DNA of 64,000 bases. It comes from Kurthia huakuii LAM0618 (lineage in GTDB: Bacteria; Bacillota; Bacilli; Bacillales_A; Planococcaceae). This document shows positions 1 to 7,441 of this stretch, one piece after another. The DNA lies in NCBI RefSeq assembly GCF_000505545.1, contig NZ_AYTB01000008.1, forward strand, positions 434,001 through 498,000. The letters run 5' to 3'. The position numbers and the translations under genes are program-made. The notes beneath the pieces were generated by a model. The model made no database searches. It had not been told where the DNA came from and was given only the letters and a program-made list of their open reading frames with translations. Within the stretch, counting starts at the first letter, position 1, and every line of letters starts with the position of its first letter.

Positions 1-1186
1 TTTTTTCCGATTGTGGTACGAGGCCACCGCCTGTCGCCCAGACAATATGCTGTGCTGTTGGATAATGTGATGCTACTAGCTCTAAGCCAGCAAAGCCCGC
101 TGCTGCAGACGATTCAACATAAATATGTTCGCGCGCCCATAACTGTCGTTGTAATTGGCATAAGCGTTCATCGGACACCGTCACGATACCATCAAGTAGC
201 GGTTCCATTAAACGGCCGACAAAGCGAGACGGGCGACCGACTGCTAAGCCATCTGCAATCGTTTGATTCGTTAAGCCAATATCTTCAACGCAAATCGCAT
301 CATGTTTGCCTGTTGCCATGCCTAATAGCATACAAGGCGACTCAATCGGCTCGACCATAAAGCATTTCACAGCAGCGCCAAACTGCGCCTTCAAGCCATA
401 AATAACACCACCAGGACCACCGCCTACACCACAAGGAATGTAGACAACGAGTGGCTTCTTAAGTGTCGGTTGCTGTGGCAATTGCTTGGCAAGACGGCGT
501 GCTGCTACCGCATAGCCCGCAAACAATTGCTGCGAATTTTCATCATCAATAAAATGGCTCCATGAATCCGCGTCGGCTTCCTTTCGGCCGGTATCAACCG
601 CAACGCTATAATCCCCTTCATGTTCGACTACTTCTACGCCTTTCGCGCGCAACATGTCTTTTTTCCATTGCTTCGCGTCATGTGACATATGCACAACAAC
701 ACGAAAACCTAACTTTGCACTCATAATCCCAATCGACAGCCCTAAGTTGCCCGTTGAGCCAACGACGATCGTATGCTTGGCGAGTTCTGTAATTATTGGG
801 TGTGTGGCAAATGCTTTGTAAGACTGAGCAGTTGTCACAAGACCCGCTTCTCGCGCAATCGCTTCGGCAAGTACTAACACTTCATGTATACCCCCGCGCG
901 CCTTAATAGAACCACTTACTGGCAAAACGTCATCACGTTTTAACAAAACGTCGGCATTAAAATCGTGCCCAAGTTTTCGTAATGCCGTTAATGGGGATTC
1001 AATGATGCCCTGCGTCGCAATCGTTTCAGGGAATGATTCGATAAAATACGACGCAAAGCGCTGCAATCTTGCATCAGCTTCATCAATTAACACACGTTCA
1101 AATAAAAAATGTGTTGGTTCCTGTTCGACTTGCGGATTATGCCAGATGACCGGTTTACGCTGTTGTAGTTGTTCAATAATTGTCAT
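1..1186 (-). CDS. dsdA: D-serine dehydratase (partial, runs off window)
   Basis: PLP-dependent enzyme that deaminates D-serine to pyruvate and ammonia in the cytosol. The reading frame starts at an ATG 8 nt behind a strong AGGAGG site and stays open for 395 codons to the window edge, where no stop is reached. The N-terminus has the IIEQLQQRKPVIWHNP block, then the PLP-lysine segment PVSGSIKARGG, a VGSTGNLGLSIG phosphate-binding stretch, and VYIPCGVGGGPGG and WATGGG near the end. All are typical of DsdA. Family members are about 440 aa, so roughly the last 40 residues or fewer lie outside the window. The truncation comes from the window edge and is not a mutation. It faces the same way as mmdA but has its own ribosome site and lies behind the mmdA terminator. 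Confidence 0.93.
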   Translation of the reverse strand, partial: MTIIEQLQQRKPVIWHNPQVEQEPTHFLFERVLIDEADARLQRFASYFIESFPETIATQGIIESPLTALRKLGHDFNADVLLKRDDVLPVSGSIKARGGIHEVLVLAEAIAREAGLVTTAQSYKAFATHPIITELAKHTIVVGSTGNLGLSIGIMSAKLGFRVVVHMSHDAKQWKKDMLRAKGVEVVEHEGDYSVAVDTGRKEADADSWSHFIDDENSQQLFAGYAVAARRLAKQLPQQPTLKKPLVVYIPCGVGGGPGGVIYGLKAQFGAAVKCFMVEPIESPCMLLGMATGKHDAICVEDIGLTNQTIADGLAVGRPSRFVGRLMEPLLDGIVTVSDERLCQLQRQLWAREHIYVESSAAAGFAGLELVASHYPTAQHIVWATGGGLVPQSEK

Positions 1187-1256
1187 GAAAATCCCTCCTT
1201 ATGTAGTAGTATACGCATTTTTTACTGACAATCGCTTGTTTTTTGATAGTAAACAT

Positions 1257-1293
1257 AAAAAAACATCGAACCTACAACGAGGTCCGATGTTCG
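1257..1293 (-). terminator. Intrinsic terminator behind mmdA
   Basis: Read on the minus strand, an AACATCGGACC arm and a GGTTCGATGTT arm form an 11-bp stem with one mismatch. A run of seven T follows. It lies just past the mmdA stop and closes the mce-mmdA unit. Confidence 0.8.
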
Positions 1294-1307
1294 AGCAATT
1301 AGTCGAC

Positions 1308-2855
1308 TTATAGTGGAATATTGCCGTGTTTTTTCGCTGGGCGATCTTCTTTTTTGTTGCGTAACATTTCAAGTGATTGCATTAACTTGATACGTGTATC
1401 GCGAGGATCAATAACGTCATCAACTAAGCCGTAGCTAGCCGCAACGTATGGATTTGCGAATTTTTCTTTGTATTCTTCGATTTTTTGAGCGCGTAACGCT
1501 TCTGGATCGTCTGATTTTGCAATTTCGCTTGCGTGGATAATATTTGCTGCACCTGCTGCACCCATAACGGCGATTTCAGCATTTGGCCAAGCGAATACCA
1601 TATCGGCACCGATTGCTTTTGAGTTAAGTGCCACATATGCGCCACCGTAAGCTTTACGCAGGATAACTGTAATTTTTGGTACCGTTGCTTCTGAGTAAGC
1701 ATAAAGGATTTTCGCGCCGTGACGGATAATACCACCGTGCTCTTGTTTAACACCTGGGAAGAAACCAGATACGTCTTCGAATGTAATAATTGGCACGTTG
1801 TATGCGTCACAAGTACGCACGAAACGAGCTAATTTATCAGATGAATCGATATCTAAACCACCAGCAAGTACTTTTGGTTGGTTACATACAAGACCTACTG
1901 ATTCACCATCGATGCGTGCAAAACCAACAACGATATTTTTCGCGAAGTCTTTTTGTACTTCCATGAATGTACCTGGGTCTGCTACTTGTTCTACTACTTT
2001 ACGAACATCATACGCTTTTGTTTGATCTGTTGGAACGATATCTAATAACTCTGGACGTTCGTGATCTGCTTCGTTGAACTCAACGCGCGGCGCTTTTTCT
2101 GTATTATTTTGTGGTAAGTAGCTTAATAATTGCTTAATTTGGTCAATTGCTTCTTGTTCGCCAGAAGCTCGGAAGTGAGCATTACCGCTTACTGCATTAT
2201 GTACTTTCGAACCACCAAGACCTTCAGCAGAGATTTTTTCGCCTGTTACTGTTTCGATAACTTTTGGACCTGTGATAAACATTTGTGATGTTTTATCAAC
2301 CATTAAGATAAAGTCAGTGATTGCTGGAGAATATACGGCACCACCAGCACATGGGCCCATGATTACTGAGATTTGAGGAATCACACCCGAGAAAATGGAA
2401 TTGCGGTAGAATACTTTACCGTAACCATCAAGTGATAATACGCCTTCTTGAATACGCGCGCCACCTGAATCGTTAATGCCGATAAATGGTGCACCGTTTT
2501 TCGCTGCTAAGTCCATTACGTTCGCAATTTTGTTGGCGTGCATTTCACCAAGAGCGCCACCGAATACGGTGAAGTCTTGAGAGAATAAGTAAATTGGACG
2601 GCCATTTACTTTACCGTAACCCGTTACGACACCATCGCCAGGACCCTCTAAGCCTTGCATACCGAAGTCTACTGTACGGTGTTGTACGAATGGGTTAATT
2701 TCAACGAATGTACCTTCGTCTAATAATAAATCAATACGCTCGCGAGCTGTTAATTTGCCTTTAGCGTGTTGTTTTTCAATGCGGACGTCACCGCCACCCA
2801 TTTCGATTGTGCGTTTTTTATCATATAATTCATTAATTTTATCATACATATCCAT
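1308..2855 (-). CDS. mmdA: Acyl-CoA (propionyl/methylmalonyl-CoA) carboxyltransferase beta subunit
   Basis: Biotin-dependent carboxyltransferase of 515 aa, the usual length for PccB/MmdA/YqjD. It moves CO2 between carboxybiotin and propionyl-CoA, giving or using (S)-methylmalonyl-CoA. The N-terminal half has GKLTARERIDLLLDEGTF, the oxyanion-hole stretch INDSGGARIQEG and GPCAGGAVYSPA. The C-terminal half has GFFPGVKQEHGGIIRHGAK and the AYGGAYVALNSK glycine patch. The start is ATG-GAT-ATG behind AAAGGAG. It sits 21 nt behind mce, so the two are probably co-transcribed and share the pathway with mutA/mutB/meaB nearby. No dedicated biotin carboxylase alpha subunit is in the window, so carboxylase versus decarboxylase direction cannot be told. 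B. subtilis YqjD is the positional equivalent. Confidence 0.93.
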   Translation of the reverse strand: MDMYDKINELYDKKRTIEMGGGDVRIEKQHAKGKLTARERIDLLLDEGTFVEINPFVQHRTVDFGMQGLEGPGDGVVTGYGKVNGRPIYLFSQDFTVFGGALGEMHANKIANVMDLAAKNGAPFIGINDSGGARIQEGVLSLDGYGKVFYRNSIFSGVIPQISVIMGPCAGGAVYSPAITDFILMVDKTSQMFITGPKVIETVTGEKISAEGLGGSKVHNAVSGNAHFRASGEQEAIDQIKQLLSYLPQNNTEKAPRVEFNEADHERPELLDIVPTDQTKAYDVRKVVEQVADPGTFMEVQKDFAKNIVVGFARIDGESVGLVCNQPKVLAGGLDIDSSDKLARFVRTCDAYNVPIITFEDVSGFFPGVKQEHGGIIRHGAKILYAYSEATVPKITVILRKAYGGAYVALNSKAIGADMVFAWPNAEIAVMGAAGAANIIHASEIAKSDDPEALRAQKIEEYKEKFANPYVAASYGLVDDVIDPRDTRIKLMQSLEMLRNKKEDRPAKKHGNIPL

Positions 2856-2876
2856 AGTTTCTGATTGCTCCTTTTC

Positions 2877-3275
2877 TTAGCCTCGATCTACTAATTCATA
2901 AAGAACACCGAAAGATGATTTCGGGTGAATAAACACTACTTTTGCGCCGCCAGCACCGATTTTCGGTTGGTCAGAAAGTAAGCGAGCTCCTTCAGCTTTC
3001 ATACGTTCCATTTCTTGTTCAATGCCTTTGACTTTTAATGCGATGTGGTGAATTCCTTCGCCACGTTTTTCTAGATAGCCGTGAATCGCAGATGTCTCAG
3101 AAAGCGGTTCCAATAACTCGATGTGTGTATTGCCACCATCAAGGAAAGCGACCTTCACTTGTTCTGATTCTACTTCTTCGACTTTCTCCAAGTTCATGCC
3201 TAACACATCAGTGTAATATGCAATGCGCTCGTCAATATTTTTAACGGCGATGCCAATGTGATCTACATTCTCCAC
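2877..3275 (-). CDS. mce: Methylmalonyl-CoA epimerase
   Basis: Epimerase of the vicinal-oxygen-chelate (glyoxalase) fold that interconverts (S)- and (R)-methylmalonyl-CoA, linking the carboxylase product to the mutase substrate. The 132-aa protein has two beta-alpha-beta-beta-beta repeats with the metal-ligand motifs VDHIGIAV (His6), HIELLEP, GIHHIALKV and YELVDRG. I chose the GTG at 3275 because AAGGAG lies 10 nt upstream and the protein then starts at ENVDHIGI, as in the family; an ATG 33 nt further upstream has no such site. mmdA follows directly. B. subtilis YqjC is the positional equivalent. Confidence 0.92.
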   Translation of the reverse strand: MENVDHIGIAVKNIDERIAYYTDVLGMNLEKVEEVESEQVKVAFLDGGNTHIELLEPLSETSAIHGYLEKRGEGIHHIALKVKGIEQEMERMKAEGARLLSDQPKIGAGGAKVVFIHPKSSFGVLYELVDRG

Positions 3276-3694
3276 GAGTCCCCAACTCCTTTTTGTTGTA
3301 TAACACAAGTGTAACGAAAAAATGTAAAATTCTCTACTAAACCCCTTCAGTTGATTAATTAATAGAAAATTTTAAATCATACAAATGTATACTCTTATGT
3401 TAGCGGAATTCTAAAAAAAATCTAGTTTTATCGTAAAAAAGAGCATTTTTTGTTTTTTATGCACTATTTTGTACGCATGTTTTTGCAACATAGCAACTAC
3501 AAGTGCAAATTTTCAGTTTTTTTAATCTGTACTATAACTATTTTCAATGAACATTCAAAAAGGTTTTCATTTACATTATTTGTAATACACTATTTTCAAC
3601 TAACATTTTTTAGTTGATTCGTCGTGCAGTAAACTTTGCGCTACAAAAAAAGATTTGGTACACTATGGTCAATAGTTATGAAGGAGTCGACATA
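3276..3694. other. AT-rich divergent intergenic region between mce and prli42
   Basis: About 0.42 kb with no convincing ORF on either strand. It must hold the mce promoter on the minus strand and the miniprotein promoter on the plus strand. A perfect 8-bp inverted repeat (TCAACTAA / TTAGTTGA, 3596-3617) and a TTACA / TGTAA repeat at 3571-3585 are possible operator sites. I cannot assign a regulator. Confidence 0.5.
3636..3664 (+). promoter_or_regulatory. Possible sigma-A promoter for the Prli42 miniprotein
   Basis: A -35-like TTGCGC (3636-3641) and a -10-like TACACT (3659-3664) are separated by exactly 17 nt and end 30 nt before the miniprotein start codon. The -35 matches consensus at only three positions, so this is tentative. 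Confidence 0.4.
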
Positions 3695-3790
3695 ATGGGT
3701 AACAAAAAATTCCAGAAAGCCGTTGTTATTTTAATGGCTGTTATTATGGTCGTATCATCGGTTGCATTTGGTCTAACAATGCTACTATAA
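3695..3790 (+). CDS. prli42: Prli42-like stressosome-associated membrane miniprotein (31 aa)
   Basis: A 31-residue protein: a short basic N-terminus (MGNKKFQK), one hydrophobic helix (residues 9-31, AVVILMAVIMVVSS then AFGLTMLL) and almost no C-terminal tail. In length, lysine position and the V-V-S-S turn it resembles Prli42, the miniprotein that anchors the stressosome to the membrane in Listeria and is conserved in Bacillales. A ribosome site (AAGGAG) lies 8 nt before the ATG, and a strong terminator follows. The match is from memory of the family, and a generic single-pass peptide is the alternative. It is a single-gene transcription unit. Confidence 0.72.
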   Translation: MGNKKFQKAVVILMAVIMVVSSVAFGLTMLL

Positions 3791-3807
3791 TCGTTCGACC
3801 ATCTACG

Positions 3808-3846
3808 AAAAAAGGAGGAAGCGTTCTAAACGCTTCCTCCTTTTTT
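3808..3846. terminator. Bidirectional terminator between prli42 and the YqjA-like gene
   Basis: Arms AAAAAAGGAGGAAGCG (3808-3823) and its exact complement (3831-3846) surround a 7-nt loop, with A runs on the left and T runs on the right. It can serve both converging genes and overlaps the stop of the minus-strand gene by a few bases. Confidence 0.92.
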
Positions 3847-4828
3847 AATTAAATACCGGTTTCCCTTTTTTAATTTTTAAGCCTTTAAAGTTTTGTTTAA
3901 TCGATAAATAATGGTCCATCTCTTCAAGAAATTGATACAGCGATGCCATCGCCACAAACTCTTCATGTGTTGTTGGTAGTGGGAGCGCTTGGAATTCTTT
4001 TTTCACCTGCGCCAATTTACGGCGATATTTTACAGCCGTATTACCTGAGTGAACGTTGTTTGAGAGCTCTTCCATAAAATCTGCGACGACATGCGCCTGC
4101 GTGACAATTGTCGGCAAGTTTGTGATTTTTGGCAATATACGCTCAATAATTTCAAGTTGTTGCTCGCGGATATCAAAATAGCGATAAAATAGGTTTTCTT
4201 TCCGCGTAATATGGTTTTCAACATCTTGGTAGGCGAGAGATTTTCCTTTATTAACTGCTTCGGTCGCCAACAATAGCTCGTGACCATTCCAGTTCGTATC
4301 CCCTTCGCGTAAATATTTCGCAATCTCACGAAAAATCGCACTATAATTTTTTTCAAGCGCAATGCGATAGCGATTTAATTCACGTTCGATATCCGGCATT
4401 TGCATATTGACTAAAAAGCCGACGCCAAAGCCGACAAGCATAATTAACAATTCATTTTTTAATAATGCGAGCGTAAACTGTTGCTCATTAAAAATATGCA
4501 ATAAAATAACGGACGATGACACAAATCCTGGCGTTACCTTTAACATGACTAACACCGGTAAAAGGAACAATACTAATAAGCCTAATACAAGCGCGTTATA
4601 GCCGAGAAATGTGAAAAAGACATAACTCATCGCCAAGACAAGAACTGACGCGACAATGCGCGTATAAATCGCATGTAGTGATTTACGTTTTGTCGTTTGA
4701 ATGCTTAAAATTGTTAAAATCCCGGCGCTCGTATAGTACTCCAAGTTCAAAAAAGAAGCGAGCCAAATCGCGAGTGCCACACCAATAGCCGTTTTAATCG
4801 TACGAAAGCCGATTTTAAATTTCCTCAT
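3845..4828 (-). CDS. yqjA: Aromatic acid exporter family (FUSC/ArAE-like) membrane protein, YqjA type
   Basis: Inner-membrane protein of 327 aa. Residues about 10-150 contain four to six hydrophobic helices (TIKTAIGVALAIWLASFL, then AGILTILSIQTTKRKS and several Leu/Val-rich segments). A long soluble helical part follows (about 150-327, ending HYLSIKQNFKGLKIKKGKPV). This is the layout of the YqjA/ArAE_1 family, which is related to fusaric-acid and p-hydroxybenzoate efflux proteins; the substrate here is unknown. I start at the second of two adjacent ATGs, 8 nt behind GGAGG; an ATG 18 nt upstream overlaps the Shine-Dalgarno and is unlikely. It follows brxB, the same order as yqiW-yqjA in B. subtilis. 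Confidence 0.82.
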   Translation of the reverse strand: MRKFKIGFRTIKTAIGVALAIWLASFLNLEYYTSAGILTILSIQTTKRKSLHAIYTRIVASVLVLAMSYVFFTFLGYNALVLGLLVLFLLPVLVMLKVTPGFVSSSVILLHIFNEQQFTLALLKNELLIMLVGFGVGFLVNMQMPDIERELNRYRIALEKNYSAIFREIAKYLREGDTNWNGHELLLATEAVNKGKSLAYQDVENHITRKENLFYRYFDIREQQLEIIERILPKITNLPTIVTQAHVVADFMEELSNNVHSGNTAVKYRRKLAQVKKEFQALPLPTTHEEFVAMASLYQFLEEMDHYLSIKQNFKGLKIKKGKPVFN

Positions 4829-4867
4829 CATCTGCCCCTCCATCATTCAAAATTGCTTGAAACGCAC

Positions 4868-4892
4868 AAAAACCGCGCCTACGCACGGTTTC
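4868..4892 (-). terminator. Intrinsic terminator behind brxB
   Basis: On the minus strand AAACCGTGCG and CGCGGTTT form a hairpin around a short loop, and a T run follows. It separates brxB from the YqjA-like gene. Confidence 0.7.
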
Positions 4893-4908
4893 TGAGTTGT
4901 TTCAGTTC

Positions 4909-5349
4909 CTACAGTTCTTCACAATAATCTTCGAAGTAACCTTGTAAGCTCGTCACAACGCTTACTGGGTCATGACCTTCGATTTGGTGACGAGGAAGCT
5001 CTGCTACTGCTTGACCATCTTTCATTAAAACAAATGATGGTGATGATGGAATATGATCTTCACCAAATAGCATACGTGCCATCGCCGTTGCTTCTTTATC
5101 TTGACCAGCAAAAACCGTCACGAAATGATCCGGACGTTTTGGGTAGTTTTGTGAATACACTGCTGCTGGACGTGCGATACCGCCAGCGCAACCACATACT
5201 GAGTTGACCATAAATAATGTCGTACCTTGTTGTTTTACAGCCTCATCTACTGCTTCTGCTGTGCGTAATTCTGTATAACCGTTTTCCGTTAACTCCGAAC
5301 GGCATTGATTAATCATTGATTGATATAATAAATCGTGTTCCATTGCCAT
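4909..5349 (-). CDS. brxB: Bacilliredoxin BrxB (BrxA/BrxB family)
   Basis: Thiol-disulfide protein that removes bacillithiol from oxidised cytosolic proteins. The 146-aa length and thioredoxin-like layout fit the YphP/YqiW family. The active site is Cys52-Gly-Cys54 in NSVCGCAGGIARPA. Further family blocks are FVTVFAGQDKEATAMAR and the C-terminal DPVSVVTSLQGYF. The CGC motif and the position next to the yqjA-like gene match B. subtilis YqiW (BrxB). The start is ATG-GCA-ATG, 9 nt behind AGGGG. It implies that the cell makes bacillithiol. Confidence 0.94.
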   Translation of the reverse strand: MAMEHDLLYQSMINQCRSELTENGYTELRTAEAVDEAVKQQGTTLFMVNSVCGCAGGIARPAAVYSQNYPKRPDHFVTVFAGQDKEATAMARMLFGEDHIPSSPSFVLMKDGQAVAELPRHQIEGHDPVSVVTSLQGYFEDYCEEL

Positions 5350-5415
5350 ATTAATTAGCCCCTTTCACTCTATTCACCTTACTATAACAGCCTACGCCTC
5401 CGATTTCAAAGGTTC

Positions 5416-5625
5416 CTACTTAGATTGTGTGCGGTTCACTTTATTTTTATCGTGAAATATCATTGAAGCGATGAAAAGCGTCATAATAATAAAAATAAGT
5501 GCCGCATAATGATGTTGATAGCCATAGACGAAATAGCTAACAACCATACCTAACAATGACACAGCAGCAATAACGCTTAAAATTTTCGATAGTTCCTGAA
5601 CTTGAAAATGAGTCTTTGATAGCAT
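5416..5625 (-). CDS. Small two-helix membrane protein, unknown function
   Basis: A 69-aa protein that I do not recognise. It has a short polar start, two hydrophobic helices (about residues 14-36, ILSVIAAVSLLGMVVSYFVY, and 41-58, YAALIFIIMTLFIASMIF) and a basic tail (HDKNKVNRTQSK). This suggests a hairpin in the membrane with both ends inside. I use the ATG at 5625, 8 nt behind AGGGGAG; a start 21 nt upstream would place the ribosome site inside the gene. It stands alone between brxB and a divergent GyrI-like gene. A relation to the YrhC-type small membrane proteins is possible but not shown. Confidence 0.62.
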   Translation of the reverse strand: MLSKTHFQVQELSKILSVIAAVSLLGMVVSYFVYGYQHHYAALIFIIMTLFIASMIFHDKNKVNRTQSK

Positions 5626-5730
5626 GCGCAAAACTCCCCTTCTCACTTCAACTATTTTCTTTATTTTAACATCGAAAAATCCCGTTGAACATCGATGTTT
5701 TTAAAATTTTCGAATATTTCAAGAATTGTT

Positions 5731-5758
5731 CGAAACTTTATGCCTTCTACGTTATAAT
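5731..5758 (+). promoter_or_regulatory. Probable sigma-A promoter of the GyrI-like gene
   Basis: A perfect TATAAT (5753-5758) lies 50 nt before the start codon. The best -35 at usable spacing (16 nt) is TCGAAA, which is poor, so only the -10 is well supported. Confidence 0.45.
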
Positions 5759-5808
5759 GAGTATAAGGTGCATGCACCGATGATTTTGGAATAGAGAGGA
5801 TGGATTTT

Positions 5809-6219
5809 ATGCAAACACGTATTGAAACGATTGCCGATGAAGTAATTCGCGGCCTAAACGTTTATGAGGGAAGAATCTCTGATATTTCGGATCAATGGCA
5901 AGAGCTTGCCGACGTATTAGATGATTATGAAGTAAACACAGATGTACTTTATGGTGTTTGCATTTCATTTACCGAAGACGGCATTGACTATTTAGCCGGT
6001 GTCAAAGAGGAAAACATGCCAAAAGAAGTCGAATCGATTGCCGTGCCGATTCCAAGCGGCCGCTACCTTGTTGGTACCATTCATCAGCTCAGCGAAATTG
6101 AGCCAACATTCCAGGCACTTAATAGCCATCAAGACTATACGCATCGTCCAGGCATTAGTTTTGAAAAATACATCGGACAAAACTTAGAGCATATCGAGAT
6201 TTGGGTACCTGTTGAATAA
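5809..6219 (+). CDS. GyrI-like / AraC effector-binding domain protein
   Basis: A stand-alone 136-aa domain of the GyrI-like small-molecule-binding family (SOUL/BmrR-C-like fold). The N-terminal part covers RGLNVYEGRISDISDQWQ, then YGVCISFTEDGIDYLAGV, then the core strand VPIPSGRYLVGTIHQL, and it ends LEHIEIWVPVE. That closing strand is typical of the family. There is no HTH domain, so it is probably a binding or inhibitor-like protein, not a transcription factor; the ligand is unknown. The ATG at 5809 is 9 nt behind GAGAGG, while an in-frame ATG 9 nt upstream touches that site and cannot be used efficiently. It is followed 11 nt later by a palindromic repeat that can end transcription. Confidence 0.75.
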   Translation: MQTRIETIADEVIRGLNVYEGRISDISDQWQELADVLDDYEVNTDVLYGVCISFTEDGIDYLAGVKEENMPKEVESIAVPIPSGRYLVGTIHQLSEIEPTFQALNSHQDYTHRPGISFEKYIGQNLEHIEIWVPVE

Positions 6220-6230
6220 CGTCTGGTATT

Positions 6231-6311
6231 AAAGAGGCTGGGACATAGGTGTAAAAATACTATCTCAGATGAGCATAAGAAAAATGAACTATTTTGTCCC
6301 AGCCCCTTTTT
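6231..6311 (+). repeat. Palindromic repeat family, copy A (short form), terminator-like
   Basis: The outer arms GAGGCTGGGACA and TGTCCCAGCCCC pair, and TTTTT follows. The inside shares GTGTAAAAA, TCTCAGATGAGCATAAG and TTTTGTC with the copy at 53038-53180 read on its minus strand. Copy A lacks the central CCGGAATCGCG hairpin and the block behind it. It starts 11 nt after the GyrI-like stop and probably terminates that gene. Confidence 0.8.
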
Positions 6312-6337
6312 AATGCGCGTTTAACGACAAGCAAAAA

Positions 6338-6368
6338 AGCTTCCTACACAATTGTGTAAGAAGCCTTT
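6338..6368 (-). terminator. Intrinsic terminator behind meaB
   Basis: On the minus strand GGCTTCTTACACAAT pairs with ATTGTGTAGGAAGC and runs into TTTTTT. It lies immediately after the meaB stop and closes the mutA-mutB-meaB operon. Confidence 0.88.
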
Positions 6369-6370
6369 TT

Positions 6371-7441
6371 TTATGGTTTAAACAATGTTTCAATTCCTTG
6401 AGCCACTGTTAAATTGCCATTTAAAATCGCTTGTTCTAGCTTCGCAACTTCATCTTTACGACCTGCTGTACCGTAAAAATCATCGACTAATTTGTCTAAG
6501 ATCATTTGGCGGAACCAATCGGTCGTTTGACTATTGCGTCGTTCATGCCACACATGGTTTTCAAGCGCTGTTTCTTTAAAATCATCCAATGTTTTGAATA
6601 CTTTATCGAAGCCGGTTTTTTCATATGAAGAAGCCGTTAGCGTGCGCGTCGTCCAGCCTGGTGTCGCCGGCTGTAGTAAATGCAAGATTTGCTTATACTC
6701 CATCGCCGTTTTCTTCGCATTACGAAGATTATCACCATCTGCCTTATGCACTAAAATGCCGTCTGCTAATTCCATGATGCCTTTTTTCATGCCTTGTAAT
6801 TCGTCCCCTGCACCTGTTAACACAAGCAGCAAGAAGAAATCGACCATATTGCGGACAGCCGTTTCACTTTGTCCGACGCCGACTGTTTCAATCAAAATGA
6901 TATCGTAGCCAGCCGCTTCACAAAGCAACATCGTCTCACGCGTTTTACGATGAACGCCACCGAGTGTCCCCGCAGATGGACTTGGGCGAATAAAGGCATT
7001 TTTTTCGCGCGATAATTCTTCCATGCGCGTTTTATCGCCTAAAATACTGCCGCCCGTCACACTAGAAGATGGGTCGATTGCGAGCACCGCTACTTTATGG
7101 CCTTGGTCACAAAGCATTTTACCAAATGTTTCAATGAACGTACTCTTGCCGGCTCCAGGTACACCGGTAATGCCGAGGCGGATACTGTTTCCTGTATACG
7201 GCAACAAACGTTTTAAGAGTTCTTGACCGAGCACTTTATCGTCTGTATTTGAGCTTTCTAGTAACGTAATCGCTTTTGCTAAGCGGATGCGATCACCCGA
7301 ACGGATATCAGCTACCGCAGCGTCAAAATCGATTTCTTTCTTTTTACGTCGAACGAACTTACGGCGCGTTGTCGCCTGCATGCCATCATGAGTGGCTGCA
7401 ACCCCTGGCTGGACAAATAAAGCCGATTTTTTATCGTTCAT
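6371..7441 (-). CDS. meaB: MeaB-type P-loop GTPase, methylmalonyl-CoA mutase chaperone
   Basis: G3E-family GTPase (ArgK/MeaB) that loads and protects the adenosylcobalamin cofactor of methylmalonyl-CoA mutase. The protein has 356 aa. The Walker A is GVPGAGKS at residues 93-100, followed by [23 protein letters not shown], a family signature. Next come [12 protein letters not shown] (Walker B/switch), [16 protein letters not shown] and HKADGDN, the guanine-specificity stretch in the place of NKxD. The C-terminal dimerisation arm is helical. Its ATG overlaps the mutB stop by one base (TAATG), with GAGG 8 nt upstream, so translation is coupled to mutB. The N-terminal 35 residues are basic and variable. 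Confidence 0.95.
   Translation of the reverse strand: MNDKKSALFVQPGVAATHDGMQATTRRKFVRRKKKEIDFDAAVADIRSGDRIRLAKAITLLESSNTDDKVLGQELLKRLLPYTGNSIRLGITGVPGAGKSTFIETFGKMLCDQGHKVAVLAIDPSSSVTGGSILGDKTRMEELSREKNAFIRPSPSAGTLGGVHRKTRETMLLCEAAGYDIILIETVGVGQSETAVRNMVDFFLLLVLTGAGDELQGMKKGIMELADGILVHKADGDNLRNAKKTAMEYKQILHLLQPATPGWTTRTLTASSYEKTGFDKVFKTLDDFKETALENHVWHERRNSQTTDWFRQMILDKLVDDFYGTAGRKDEVAKLEQAILNGNLTVAQGIETLFKP

Noticed and set aside
1-1186. Truncated dsdA as a pseudogene
   Set aside because: The frame is intact up to the window edge, so the truncation is only from the cut.
1424-1810. 128-aa ORF on the minus strand within mmdA, other frame
   Set aside because: Shadow frame of a strongly conserved gene without ribosome site or recognisable domain.
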